This document shows positions 8,787-17,572 of a stretch of 64,000 nt of DNA, piece after piece. The DNA is taken from contig JBBDNK010000035.1 in the NCBI GenBank assembly GCA_040877625.1, forward strand, positions 1-64,000. Reading direction: 5' to 3'. The DNA is from Methylonatrum sp040877625. Its GTDB lineage: Bacteria; Pseudomonadota; Gammaproteobacteria; Nitrococcales; Aquisalimonadaceae. How positions within the stretch are numbered: position 1 is the first letter of the stretch; every line of letters starts with the position of its first letter. Below the pieces are notes generated by a model that saw only the letters and a list, made by a program, of their open reading frames with translations, did not search any database and was not told where the DNA came from. Both the position numbers and the translations under genes were made by a program.

Positions 8787-10187
8787 ATGCGCGATACCCA
8801 GATAGCCGACATGACGGCCATGGACATGCTGCGAGCCTACCGCCGCGGAGATCTCTCACCTGTTGATACGGCCAAGGCCTGCCTGCAACGTATCGAGCGG
8901 TACAACCCCGTGGTCAACGCCTATTGCCTGGTGGACGAAGAGGTCACCCTGGCCGCCGCCCGTGAATCCGAGGCCCGCTGGCGCCGCGGCGAACCGAAGG
9001 GCCTGGTGGACGGCGTGCCGACCGCGATCAAGGATGTGTTCATGACCAGGGGCTGGTTCAACCGCAAGGCCTCCCACACCATCCCCGACACGCCCGTGGA
9101 GGAAGACGCCCCGGCCATTGCCGCATTGCGGCGCAACGGCTTCGTGCCGATGGGCAAGGTCACTACTCCCGAGTTCGGCTGGAAAGGCATCACCGACAGC
9201 CCGCTATGCGGCATTACCCGCAACCCCTGGGATCCGGACAAGACGCCGGGGGGTTCCAGCGGCGGTAGTTCCGCGGCCATCGCCCTGGGCATGGCCGCGC
9301 TGGCACTGGGCACCGATGCCGGCGGCTCCATTCGCATCCCCGCCGGGTTTACCGGTGTTGTCGGCCACAAGCCGACCCAGGGGCGCTGCCCGATCTGGCC
9401 GCAGAGCCCGTTCGGCGCGCTGGCCCACCCCGGCCCAATGACCTGGACCGTGGAAGACACAGCCCTGCTGCTCAATGTCATGGCCGAGAGCGCCCCTCAG
9501 GACACGACGCTGCCCTCCACAAGCGAGGATTTCCTGGTCGGCCTGAACAAAGGTGTGCGCGGCCTGCGCATCGCCTTCAGCCCGCGCTTCGGCTATGTGG
9601 ACGTGCACCCGGAGATCGCCGCGTCCGTGAAGCAGGCGGCCACCGCGTTCCAGGAACTCGGCGCGATCGTCGAGGAAGTCGATCCGGACATCCGCGACCC
9701 GCTGGAAGCCTTCAACATCCTCTTCTACGGGGGCGCGGCCAATGCCATGCGCGATCTCGGCCCGAAACAACGGGAACGCATGGACCCGGGTCTGGTCGAA
9801 GTATCTGCATGGGCGGAAAAGCTCAGCATGCTCGACTACCTGGGTGCGCAGAATGAACGCGCCGCACTGATCGAACACATGAACATGTTTCATGAACGTT
9901 ACGACCTGCTGCTCTCTCCCAGCCTGCCCATTCCCGCCTTCAAGGCGGGCGTGGAAGTACCCGAGGGCTGGCACCACCCACGCTGGCCCACGTGGACGCC
10001 ATTCACATACCCGTTCAACATGACCGGCCAGCCGGCCTGCTCCGTTCCCTGCGGCTTCACCAGTGCCGGGCTTCCCATTGGGCTGCAACTGGTCGGCGGC
10101 CGCCATCAGGATGCGCTGGTGCTGCGCGCCGCCCACGCGTATCAGATGGCCCGTCCGCTGACGGACAAACGGCCCGATCCGCGTTAA
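8787..10187 (+). CDS. Amidase (amidase-signature family)
   Basis: 466 residues, full length for the family, which hydrolyses amide C-N bonds. The Ser-cisSer-Lys triad is visible: K82 in PTAIKDVF, the serine pair in PGGSSGGSSAAIA (157-158) and the nucleophile S181 in GTDAGGSIRIPAG. The C-terminal FTYPFNMTGQPACSVPCGF and GLPIGLQLVG are also typical. No signal peptide, so cytoplasmic. AGGAGTGGAGTGAG precedes the ATG. No GatB or GatC neighbour is present, so this is not the tRNA-dependent amidotransferase subunit. With the downstream semialdehyde dehydrogenase it suggests catabolism of an amide to an omega-amino or dicarboxylic acid, which is inference. Confidence 0.9.
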   Translation: MRDTQIADMTAMDMLRAYRRGDLSPVDTAKACLQRIERYNPVVNAYCLVDEEVTLAAARESEARWRRGEPKGLVDGVPTAIKDVFMTRGWFNRKASHTIPDTPVEEDAPAIAALRRNGFVPMGKVTTPEFGWKGITDSPLCGITRNPWDPDKTPGGSSGGSSAAIALGMAALALGTDAGGSIRIPAGFTGVVGHKPTQGRCPIWPQSPFGALAHPGPMTWTVEDTALLLNVMAESAPQDTTLPSTSEDFLVGLNKGVRGLRIAFSPRFGYVDVHPEIAASVKQAATAFQELGAIVEEVDPDIRDPLEAFNILFYGGAANAMRDLGPKQRERMDPGLVEVSAWAEKLSMLDYLGAQNERAALIEHMNMFHERYDLLLSPSLPIPAFKAGVEVPEGWHHPRWPTWTPFTYPFNMTGQPACSVPCGFTSAGLPIGLQLVGGRHQDALVLRAAHAYQMARPLTDKRPDPR

Positions 10188-10224
10188 CGCGACCAATCAA
10201 CCCCGAACACGAGACGTTATAGCC

Positions 10225-11676
10225 ATGATCGAATCCCCCCTCCTTCGCAACCTCAACGGTTACATCAACGGCACGTGGGTCGATGCCGACAGCGATGAAC
10301 GGCTGGCCGTCTACAACCCCGTCGACGGCGAGCTGCTCGCCGAAGTCCCCAACATGGGCAAGGCCGAGACCGACCGCGCGGTGGACGCCGCCTATGCGGC
10401 GCTCGGCGAGCCGGCCAGCCTGGACACGCGCAAACGGTGGCTGCACGACATCGCGCGCGCACTGACCGACAACCGCGAGGAGATCGGCCGCATTCTGACC
10501 ATGGAGCACGGCAAACCGTGGAAGGAAGCTCAGGCGGAAGCCGACTACGCGGCCGGTTTCTTCAGCTTTGCGGCAAACAATCTCGACGCGCTGGCACCGC
10601 GCCAGTTGCAGGAGCGGCCGCGCGGCTGCTCCTGGACCGTGCATTATCGCCCGGCCGGCGTGGTGGGGCTGGTGACGCCGTGGAACTTCCCGATCGGCAT
10701 GATCGCCAAGAAGCTGTCCGCTGCGCTGGCGGCCGGCTGCCCCAGCGTGATCAAGCCGTCGTCGAAGACGCCGCTGACCATGATCGCCTTGTTCAGCCTG
10801 CTCCACGATGTGGTCAAACTACCCGCCGGCATGGTCAACATGGTGACCGGCGCCGCCGGGCCGATCGGCGATGCCCTGCTGGAGAACGCGGACGTGCGGG
10901 TGGTGAGCTTTACTGGTTCCACGGAAGTCGGCCGCGCACTTATCGAGAAAGGCGCGCCGCAGATCAAGAAGCTGACCCTGGAACTCGGCGGCAATGCGCC
11001 GTACATCGTGTTCGACGATGCCGATCTCGATGCCGCCGCGGATAATCTCATGGCCAACAAGTTCCGCGGCGGCGGTCAGACCTGCGTGTGCGCCAACCGC
11101 GTCATGGTGCAGCAATCGGTCGCCGAGGCGTTTGCGGACAAGGTCCGCGAGCGCGTCGAGCAGTTGAAGTTGGGCGATGGCCTGGAGCCGGACACCGATG
11201 TCGGCCCGCTGATCGACCGCAAGGGCTTCGAGAAGGTACGCCGCCATGTCGAGGATGCCCTGGACAACGGTGCCCGGCTGCTCGCCGGCAGGCTGCCGGC
11301 GCCGCTGAAGACCAACTGGGGCGGCTTCTTCCCGCCCACGGTGCTGATCGGCGCGACGCCGGCGATGGCCTGCTGGAGGGAGGAGACCTTCGGTCCGCTG
11401 GTGCCGATCGTCAGCTTTGAACGCGAGGAAGAGGCCATCAGGCTGGCCAACGAGACCGAGTTCGGCCTTGCCGCCTATTTCTTCACCCGCGACGAGAACC
11501 GCGCCGGGCGCGTCATCGCCCGTCTGGAATTCGGCCACGTGGGCCACAACACCGGCACCGGCCCTGCCCCGGAAGCGCCGTTTGGCGGCATGAAGCAATC
11601 GGGCTACGGCCGTGAAGGCGGCCTTGAGGGTCTGTTCGAATTCGTCGAACCGCAGACCGTGCCGCGAGGAGTGTAG
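10225..11676 (+). CDS. NAD(P)-dependent succinate-semialdehyde dehydrogenase-like ALDH
   Basis: 483 residues of the aldehyde dehydrogenase superfamily, closest by eye to GabD-type succinate-semialdehyde dehydrogenases: EHGKPWKEAQAE, VTPWNFPIGMIAKK, KPSSKTPLTM, FTGSTEVGR. The catalytic residues are E253 (LELGGNAPYIVF) and C287 (RGGGQTCVCANR). The end FGGMKQSGYGREGG is also typical. The second cysteine in TCVCANR is common in GabD-type enzymes. The ribosome site is weak. It is the last gene of the rightward operon and is followed by a repeat-rich gap. Other medium-chain semialdehydes are possible substrates. Confidence 0.88.
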   Translation: MIESPLLRNLNGYINGTWVDADSDERLAVYNPVDGELLAEVPNMGKAETDRAVDAAYAALGEPASLDTRKRWLHDIARALTDNREEIGRILTMEHGKPWKEAQAEADYAAGFFSFAANNLDALAPRQLQERPRGCSWTVHYRPAGVVGLVTPWNFPIGMIAKKLSAALAAGCPSVIKPSSKTPLTMIALFSLLHDVVKLPAGMVNMVTGAAGPIGDALLENADVRVVSFTGSTEVGRALIEKGAPQIKKLTLELGGNAPYIVFDDADLDAAADNLMANKFRGGGQTCVCANRVMVQQSVAEAFADKVRERVEQLKLGDGLEPDTDVGPLIDRKGFEKVRRHVEDALDNGARLLAGRLPAPLKTNWGGFFPPTVLIGATPAMACWREETFGPLVPIVSFEREEEAIRLANETEFGLAAYFFTRDENRAGRVIARLEFGHVGHNTGTGPAPEAPFGGMKQSGYGREGGLEGLFEFVEPQTVPRGV

Positions 11677-11764
11677 GGCAAGCGCCCGGGCCCGTTGGTC
11701 CGCGCGTTGGCTCTCCATGTCGCTTGTTTTGTGGTTCTGCGTCAGTGGCTTACGGATCTCGGGA

Positions 11765-11874
11765 GGGCCGGAGGGGAGGGGCTGGTTCCGGACACGCTGT
11801 GAATACATCCCTGTACGCTCGACGGCGGCATCCCTGCCGCCGACGGTCCGGAACCAGCCCCTCCCCTCCGGCCC
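11765..11874. repeat. Long inverted repeat with nested inner hairpins (repeat A)
   Basis: Two arms of 28 bases match perfectly in inverted orientation: 11765-11792 and 11847-11874, both containing GGAGGGGAGGGGCTGGTTCC or its complement. The 54 bases between them contain a second perfect hairpin (CGGCGGCA-TCCC-TGCCGCCG, about 11824-11843) and a smaller one around ACATCCCTGTACG. The arrangement of nested palindromes between two genes resembles REP/BIME or MITE-type elements. It could also terminate transcription of the dehydrogenase operon, although no U-tract follows. Confidence 0.8.
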
Positions 11875-11920
11875 CTCAGATTTTCGGGCGCTCAGCTTTC
11901 GGTGATGTCCCCGGTGTCCA

Positions 11921-12044
11921 GGTAGGGCGGAAAAGCGCAGCGCCTTCCGCCGTATCAAGGCGTCGGAAAAGCTCCCGGCAGGGCTGAAACAGCAGGAACG
12001 AACCTTGTCATACGGCGGAAGGCGCTGCGCTTTTCCGCCCTACC
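11921..12044. repeat. 35-bp perfect inverted repeat, MITE/REP-like (repeat B)
   Basis: Arms at 11921-11955 and 12010-12044 are perfect inverted copies that include GGTAGGGCGGAAAAGCGCAG and its complement, separated by 54 bases. The GTAGGGCGGAAAAGCG motif resembles a dispersed extragenic repeat familiar from gammaproteobacterial genomes, here recalled and not checked. No ORF inside is credible. Together with repeat A it fills most of the 487-base gap before pilU. Nothing else is recognised in that gap. Confidence 0.75.
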
Positions 12045-12163
12045 CCATGCGCAAAGCCACCTGCTTGGGTCAGAAAACCAAAATTGTCGACTCGTCCACA
12101 TTTTTCACCACGCGCAGGCCATAGTGTGCTGCCCAGACACTATCTGGCTTACGGGATGACAGT

Positions 12164-13330
12164 ATGGATTTCGAAGAATTTCTGAAAATACTCGCATCCA
12201 GGGACGGTTCCGATCTTTACCTGACAGTCAACGCACCCGCCGCCGCCAAGTTTCAGGGGCAGCTCAAAGCCATTGATCGCGAACCGCTTACGCCCGACAG
12301 AATCCGCGCAATCGCCTGCACCATCATGGACGAGGAACAACAGGCGGCGTTCGAGAAAAAGCCGGAAATGAATCTGGCGCTGAGCCGGCCCGGAGTTGGC
12401 CGTTTTCGCGTCAATATCTTCAAGCAGCGCAACAACCTTGCCATGGTCATCCGCAATATCAAGGCGGAAGTACCGTCGGCGCAGGACCTCAACCTGCCAA
12501 AGGCGCTGACCGACGTCATCATGACCAAGCGCGGGCTGATCATCGTCGTCGGCGCCACCGGTTCCGGCAAGTCCACCACGCTCGCTGCCATGATCGATCA
12601 CCGCAACAGCAACAGCTCGGGGCATATCATCACCATTGAGGATCCCATCGAGTTCGTGCACCGGCACAAGAAGTGCCTGGTCAATCAGCGCGAGGTAGGA
12701 ACCGACACCGATTCATACCACGACGCCCTGAAGAACACTTTGCGCCAGGCGCCCGACGTGATACTGATCGGCGAGATTCGTGACATGGAGACCATGGAAC
12801 ATGCGTTGGCCTTTGCCGAAACCGGCCATCTTTGCCTGTCCACGCTGCATGCGAACAACGCCAACCAGGCCATCGACCGTATCCTCAACTTCTTCCCCGA
12901 GGAGCGACACAAGCAGATTCTCTCGGATCTTTCGCTCAATCTGCGCGGCATGATTTCACAGCGCCTCATCCCCACCGTTGACGACAAACGCGCCGCGGCC
13001 ATCGAGATACTGCTGGGTTCGCCGACCGTGGAGGAGCGCATCAAGCGCGGCGATATCTCCGGGCTCAAGGAAGTGATGCAGAAATCCGCTCCCGCCGGCA
13101 TGCAAACGTTCGATATGGCACTGATCAAGCTCTACAGAGCAGGTAAGATCACACTCGATGAAGCCATGAAAAACGCAGATTCCGCCAACAACCTTCGCCT
13201 TCAGGTCACCCTCGGCGAAGCTGCCGGTAAGGACGGGGACGAGGAACAGCCTGGCCTGACCCTGTCCCTCGAACGCACCGCCGAGGAAGAAGCCGAAGAC
13301 GAAGACACCCCCTCCGGCAATTCGATGTAA
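12164..13330 (+). CDS. pilU: Type IV pilus retraction-associated ATPase PilU
   Basis: 388 residues. It is a cytoplasmic hexameric ATPase of the PilT/PilU family that helps retract type IV pili for twitching and surface sensing. Walker A is GATGSGKST (130-138). The Asp-box TIEDPIEFVH, Walker B VILIGEIRDMETMEHAL and His-box GHLCLSTLHANNANQAIDRI follow. The TGHLCLSTLHANNANQ sequence and the acidic C-terminal tail (EEQPGLTLSLERTAEEEAEDED) are PilU-like, not PilT-like. In many genomes pilU follows pilT, but here it stands alone after the repeats, so pilT must be elsewhere. The ribosome site upstream (CGGGATGACAGT) is weak. Confidence 0.85.
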   Translation: MDFEEFLKILASRDGSDLYLTVNAPAAAKFQGQLKAIDREPLTPDRIRAIACTIMDEEQQAAFEKKPEMNLALSRPGVGRFRVNIFKQRNNLAMVIRNIKAEVPSAQDLNLPKALTDVIMTKRGLIIVVGATGSGKSTTLAAMIDHRNSNSSGHIITIEDPIEFVHRHKKCLVNQREVGTDTDSYHDALKNTLRQAPDVILIGEIRDMETMEHALAFAETGHLCLSTLHANNANQAIDRILNFFPEERHKQILSDLSLNLRGMISQRLIPTVDDKRAAAIEILLGSPTVEERIKRGDISGLKEVMQKSAPAGMQTFDMALIKLYRAGKITLDEAMKNADSANNLRLQVTLGEAAGKDGDEEQPGLTLSLERTAEEEAEDEDTPSGNSM

Positions 13331-13376
13331 CGTGAACGCGGTGTCGCCGGAACACCACATCTAGGGAGACTCCGTC

Positions 13377-13395
13377 TTTTACGGTTACAGTAAAA
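13377..13395. terminator. Small AT-rich hairpin after pilU
   Basis: TTTTAC-GGTTACA-GTAAAA forms a 6-bp stem with a 7-base loop in the pilU/PA2779-like gap. It is a weak terminator candidate. Just upstream CTAGGGAGACTCC vaguely resembles the mobile palindrome ends found later in the window but is too short to assign. Confidence 0.3.
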
Positions 13396-13451
13396 GGTCA
13401 CTGATAAAATTCATGCGCCTATGCGTCAGAAGAACCCAGGAAGGAGTCCCC

Positions 13452-13802
13452 ATGCAAAACCTGCTCAGTAGAACCCGCCTGCTCGCCGTGCCGCTTATCA
13501 TGATGTTTCTCGCCGTCGGCTTCGTCTCCCAGACGGCGGTTGCCGGCATCGTCGGGACGCAGACAATACTGACGGAGAATGCCGCCGCGGACCGCGCCGA
13601 GATCCTCTCACTGCTGGATCGCGATGAAGTCCGCGACAAACTCGTGAAATATGGCGTCTCGGCGGAAGAGGCTGCCGAGCGGGTGGCCGGCCTGACCGAT
13701 GCCGAAGCCCTCGAGCTTGCCCAGCGCATTGAACAGTTACCGGCTGGCGGCAGTGCCGTGACCATTCTGCTGGTTGTGATCCTGCTGATTCTGCTGCTCT
13801 GA
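13452..13802 (+). CDS. PA2779-like small membrane/exported protein
   Basis: 116 residues: a signal peptide or TM segment (about 7-31, ending TAVAGIVG), a helical region rich in charged residues (LTENAAADRAEILSLLDRDEVRDKLVKYGVSAEEAAERVAGLTDAEALELAQRIEQLPAGG) and a C-terminal hydrophobic tail (AVTILLVVILLILLL). This matches the PA2779 family, of unknown function and usually encoded next to a PA2778-type C39-like peptidase, as here. AAGGAG seven bases before the second ATG of the frame fixes the start. The peptidase gene begins nine bases after the stop. The hydrophobic tail and paired peptidase suggest a processed substrate or partner, which is inference. Confidence 0.8.
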   Translation: MQNLLSRTRLLAVPLIMMFLAVGFVSQTAVAGIVGTQTILTENAAADRAEILSLLDRDEVRDKLVKYGVSAEEAAERVAGLTDAEALELAQRIEQLPAGGSAVTILLVVILLILLL

Positions 13803-13811
13803 GGCAGGACG

Positions 13812-14771
13812 GTGGTGGCCATCGCAAACCAGGCGATCCCGCGTGCCATTCAGCTGATTGCGATGGCAATGCTGCTGACTGGCTGCGCGGGCGCCCCTCT
13901 GCAGTACACCGATCTGCCGGCGGACACCCTGACCGGGCCGCCGGCGGTTGAACTGACCGACGTCCCCTTCCACGCCCAGAAGGCCTACCAGTGTGGACCG
14001 GCGGCGCTGGCCACCGTCATGAACCATGCCGGCGAAGACATCCACCCGGATACCCTCACCCCGCGCGTCTATCTGCCCGAGCGCATGGGCAGCCTGCAGG
14101 CGGAACTGCTGGCCGCCACTCGCCGGCAAGGCCTGGTGCCATACGTCCACCGCCCTGAACTTACTGATCTTCTTGAAGAACTTCGCAACGGCACGCCGGT
14201 ACTTGTGATGCAGAACCTGGGCATCGACAGCATACCGATCTGGCACTACGCGGTGGTGGTGGGCTACGACCTGCAACAGCAGGAGGTCATCCTGCGCTCC
14301 GGCACGGTGAAGCGGAAGGTCGTGTCACTGCGCCGGTTCGAGCGGACCTGGCAGCGCGGCGACTACTGGGCTCTGACCGTTCACCGTCCGGGGGACCTGC
14401 CGGCCAGCGCCGAGGAGCGGCGCTATCTGGAGGCGGTGGCGCCGTTGGAAAAAACCGCCTCGCCCGACGCCGCCGAACGCGGCTATCTGGCGGCACTGAT
14501 GCGCTGGCCGGACAGCCTCGAGGCGATGGTCGGCCTGGGCAACACCCGCTACCTGGCCGGCGATTACGAGAATGCCCGGATCCGCTACCGGGACGCCGTG
14601 GCAAGGCACCCCGGCAGCGCCGCCGCGCATCACAACCTGGCTTGGGCGATGATTCGCCTGGGTCGACTGGACGATGCCCTGCCGCATGCACAACTCGCCG
14701 CCGAACTCGCCGGGGAGGATCGACCGCACTACCACGCCGCACTGGAGGAGCTAAACCAGCGCAGCCGGTAA
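13812..14771 (+). CDS. PA2778-like lipoprotein, C39-type cysteine peptidase with TPR tail
   Basis: 319 residues with a GTG start. The lipobox LLTGC (C25) indicates a lipoprotein. Residues about 50-200 resemble the C39 papain-like domain, with the candidate nucleophile C61 in AYQCGPAALATVM and H145 in IPIWHYAVVVGYD. Residues about 205-315 contain TPR-like helices (LGNTRYLAGDYENARIRYRDAVARHPGSAAAHHNLAW). C39 domains normally cut Gly-Gly leader peptides inside ABC exporters. This free-standing, membrane-anchored form always seen near PA2779-like genes has no proven substrate. It is nine bases from its partner, so co-translation is likely. GAGG precedes the start. Confidence 0.83.
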   Translation: MVAIANQAIPRAIQLIAMAMLLTGCAGAPLQYTDLPADTLTGPPAVELTDVPFHAQKAYQCGPAALATVMNHAGEDIHPDTLTPRVYLPERMGSLQAELLAATRRQGLVPYVHRPELTDLLEELRNGTPVLVMQNLGIDSIPIWHYAVVVGYDLQQQEVILRSGTVKRKVVSLRRFERTWQRGDYWALTVHRPGDLPASAEERRYLEAVAPLEKTASPDAAERGYLAALMRWPDSLEAMVGLGNTRYLAGDYENARIRYRDAVARHPGSAAAHHNLAWAMIRLGRLDDALPHAQLAAELAGEDRPHYHAALEELNQRSR

Positions 14772-14817
14772 TGGGCGGTAGGTATACTTTCAGGATGGCG
14801 GAAACGGGAGACAACCC

Positions 14818-15258
14818 ATGGAATCGACGCTTCACTCCATCCTGCAGGATAAGCACGAAGCCCTGTACACCGTATCCCCCGACGCAAAGGTCCAGGAAGC
14901 GGTAAACGTGATGACCGAAAGCAGCGTCGGCTGCGTCCTGATCATGAACCACGGGCGGCTGGAAGGCGTATTCACCGAACGCGACCTGATGTGCCGGGTG
15001 GTCTATGCGGGCCGCGACCCGCATCGAACACCGATCCGCGAGGTGATGACCACCGAGATCGCCACGGTGTCGCCCGGCATTACCGTTGCCGAGGCCATGA
15101 CCCTGTGCACGCAAAAGCGGCTGCGGCACCTGCCGGTCTACGAAGATGACACATTGCTCGGCATCGTCTCCGCCGGCGATCTGACCAAGTGGGGGGTCAG
15201 GGATCAGCAGCACACCATCGAAGATCTGATCAAATACATTTATGGTGAACGTGCCTGA
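14818..15258 (+). CDS. Two-CBS-domain protein
   Basis: 146 residues with tandem CBS motifs (about 8-62 and 72-130): AVNVMTESSVGCVLIMNHGRLEGVFTERDLMCRVV, then MTTEIATVSPGITVAEAMTLC, RLRHLPVYEDDTLLGIVSAGDLTKWGV. CBS pairs bind adenosine nucleotides and act as energy or redox sensors. No catalytic domain is fused, so it probably regulates an unknown partner in the cytoplasm. GGGAG precedes the ATG. It is followed 27 bases later by an SDR gene. Confidence 0.87.
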   Translation: MESTLHSILQDKHEALYTVSPDAKVQEAVNVMTESSVGCVLIMNHGRLEGVFTERDLMCRVVYAGRDPHRTPIREVMTTEIATVSPGITVAEAMTLCTQKRLRHLPVYEDDTLLGIVSAGDLTKWGVRDQQHTIEDLIKYIYGERA

Positions 15259-15285
15259 GAGCGGAGATTCGGAAGGAAAACAACA

Positions 15286-16044
15286 ATGAGCAATCTCGAG
15301 AAAATCGCCATCATTACCGGTGCCGGCAGCGGCATCGGCAGAGCTGCCGCGCTGGCATTGCTGCGCAATGGCTACCACGTGGTGCTTGCAGGACGAAATA
15401 CCCAGCGCCTGGAGGACACCAGGGCCCAGGCAGGCTCCCTGGCATCGCGGGCGCTGGCAGTCTCAACCGATGTCAGCGATCCCGACTCCGTGCGCGCCCT
15501 GTTCACGAAAACCAGGGAGACCTTCGGCCGTCTTGATCTGCTGTTCAATAATGCCGGCACCGGTGCACCGCCGGTGCCGCTGGAAGAACTCGAGTACGCG
15601 CAATGGCGCGCCGTCGTGGAGACCAACCTCAGCGGGCCATTCCTGTGTACCCAGCAGGCCTTCAGGCTCATGAAAGACCAGACCCCGCGCGGCGGACGCA
15701 TCATCAACAACGGCTCGATCTCGGCGCACTCCCCGCGGCCGAACTCGGCCCCCTACACCTCCACAAAGCACGCCATCACCGGGCTGACCAAAGCCACCGC
15801 CCTCGACGGCCGCAAGTACGATATCGCCTGCGGTCAGATCGACATCGGCAACGCCGCAACGGAAATGGCTGCTCCCATGGCAAAGGGGATCGCGCAGGCG
15901 AATGGCGAGATCGCCGTCGAGGCCACCATGGATGTGGACCACGTGGCGAACGCCATCGTGCACATGGCCGAGTTGCCACTGGAGACCAATGTGCAGTTCA
16001 TGACCATCATGGCAACAAAGATGCCGTTCATCGGACGAGGCTGA
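15286..16044 (+). CDS. Short-chain dehydrogenase/reductase (SDR)
   Basis: 252 residues, classical SDR: cofactor loop TGAGSGIGRAAALALL (about 12-27), NNAGTGAPP, catalytic serine in NNGSISAHSP, and YTSTKHAITGLTKA giving the catalytic Tyr and Lys. No acidic residue ends strand 2 in a clear way (VVLAGRNTQRLEDT), so NADP preference is likely. Typical substrates are ketones, alcohols or sugars, and the specific one is unknown. AGGAAAACAACA precedes the ATG. It ends only four bases before the MORN-C13 protease gene. Confidence 0.87.
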   Translation: MSNLEKIAIITGAGSGIGRAAALALLRNGYHVVLAGRNTQRLEDTRAQAGSLASRALAVSTDVSDPDSVRALFTKTRETFGRLDLLFNNAGTGAPPVPLEELEYAQWRAVVETNLSGPFLCTQQAFRLMKDQTPRGGRIINNGSISAHSPRPNSAPYTSTKHAITGLTKATALDGRKYDIACGQIDIGNAATEMAAPMAKGIAQANGEIAVEATMDVDHVANAIVHMAELPLETNVQFMTIMATKMPFIGRG

Positions 16045-16048
16045 CGCC

Positions 16049-17482
16049 ATGCTTCTGCTTCAGCACCGGGTTCGGGAGGCCGCCCTGCTGATCGTGCTGG
16101 CGCTCGCGCTGACACCGGGCGCAGCCCTTGCCACCGAGACGGAACTCCCGGACGGCAGCACCTACACCGGAGAGCTGGCCGACGGGCGGCTGCACGGCGA
16201 GGGCCGGCTCGAGTGGCCTCGGGGAGATCACTATGAGGGCGGCTTCGACCAGGGCCTGATGCACGGCCACGGCCGCCTGCAAACACATGACGGGCGAATC
16301 TACGAAGGCCGATTCGAGCGCGGCGTGATTGTCCACGGCAGCTATGCCGACGACCAGGGAGCACACTACGAAGGCGGACTGCAACACGGGCGCTTTCATG
16401 GCGAGGGGGTCTACACGGATACCGCTGGCAACAGGTACAGCGGCGTCTTCGAGGACGGTGATCTCTCGGGTGCGGGCGAATTCCGTGGTGCGGACGGCCG
16501 CATCTACGGCGGCGCCTTCCGGGACTGGCTGTTCCACGGCCAGGGCCGCCTGCAGCACCCCAACGGCGACGTCTACGAAGGCCGATTCCGCTACGGCCAG
16601 TATCACGGTGAGGGGACGCTCACCTATGCCGAACCGCGCGACGGCCGCAGCCAGGACAGTGGCAGTTGGGCGCATGGTTACCTGCCGGAGCGGATGCGGG
16701 AGGAGCGTGACGCGGCGCGCAGGGGCGTGGAATCGGCACTTTACGCACAGCACGCGCTGCTGGCACAGGCACTTGACGGCATTGCCGTGAGCGATCCCGA
16801 ACGCATCAGCCTCTATCTGCTGGCCGTGGCCGGCGACGGCACCCAGGAAGTGTTCCGGCGCGAGGTTCAGAGCATTACCGAAATGATGGACAGGGACTTC
16901 AACACGGCCGGCCGTTCGGTGGCGCTGATCAACAGCCGCAGCACGTTCTCCAGCGCGCCCATGGCGACCGCCACCAGCGTCGAACGGGCGGTTTCCGCCA
17001 TCGCCGGGCGCATGGACCGCGACAAGGATATCCTGTTCCTCTACCTCACCAGTCACGGCTCACCGGAGCACGAACTGACCTTGGCGCAGAACGGCATGGA
17101 ACTTCCTGATCTATCAGCCGCCACGCTGAGCGGTATTCTCAGGGACAGCGACATCCGCTGGAAAGTGGTGGTGGTGTCGGCCTGCTATTCGGGCGGTTTC
17201 ATCGACCACCTGAAAGACGCGCACACGCTGGTCATTACCGCGGCCCGGCATGACCGAGCCTCCTTCGGTTGCCGGGACGAAAATGACTACACCTACTTCG
17301 GCCGTGCCTATTTCGAGGATGCCCTGCCCCGGACCCGCGATTTTCACACCGCTTTCAGCGAGGCCGAACGCATCGTGCTGGAACGCGAGGCGGAGGAAGG
17401 CATCGAGACACACTCTCTGCCGCAGGTGAATGCGCCGCAGGCCATTCTCGACCACCTGTCCCGCTGGCGCGAGGCGCAGTAG
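16049..17482 (+). CDS. Exported MORN-repeat protein fused to a C13 (legumain/caspase-like) peptidase
   Basis: 477 residues. A signal peptide (about 1-29, ending AALATE) is followed by seven or eight MORN repeats (about 38-200: YTGELADGRLHGEGRLEWPRGDHYEGG and similar). A linker leads to a C-terminal clan CD fold (about 250-440). The His-Cys dyad is visible: H336 in FLYLTSHGSPEH and C379 in VVVVSACYSGGFID. MORN repeats bind membranes or lipids, or act as protein scaffolds. C13 peptidases cut after Asn or Asp or act as transamidases. The signal peptide places it in the periplasm or envelope. It follows the SDR gene by four bases. Its substrate is unknown. Confidence 0.82.
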   Translation: MLLLQHRVREAALLIVLALALTPGAALATETELPDGSTYTGELADGRLHGEGRLEWPRGDHYEGGFDQGLMHGHGRLQTHDGRIYEGRFERGVIVHGSYADDQGAHYEGGLQHGRFHGEGVYTDTAGNRYSGVFEDGDLSGAGEFRGADGRIYGGAFRDWLFHGQGRLQHPNGDVYEGRFRYGQYHGEGTLTYAEPRDGRSQDSGSWAHGYLPERMREERDAARRGVESALYAQHALLAQALDGIAVSDPERISLYLLAVAGDGTQEVFRREVQSITEMMDRDFNTAGRSVALINSRSTFSSAPMATATSVERAVSAIAGRMDRDKDILFLYLTSHGSPEHELTLAQNGMELPDLSAATLSGILRDSDIRWKVVVVSACYSGGFIDHLKDAHTLVITAARHDRASFGCRDENDYTYFGRAYFEDALPRTRDFHTAFSEAERIVLEREAEEGIETHSLPQVNAPQAILDHLSRWREAQ

Positions 17483-17572
17483 CATCATGTGGGGGTGGTG
17501 AAATAACGCCCGCGTGACGGCCGCCCGGCAAATCGATTATTCTTGCGCAGCGCCAACACACCGTGAGTTGCC

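Noticed and set aside
13361..13373. CTAGGGAGACTCC as a mobile-repeat end
   Set aside because: Only GGAGACTC matches; the following bases diverge and there is no partner arm or APWE tail.
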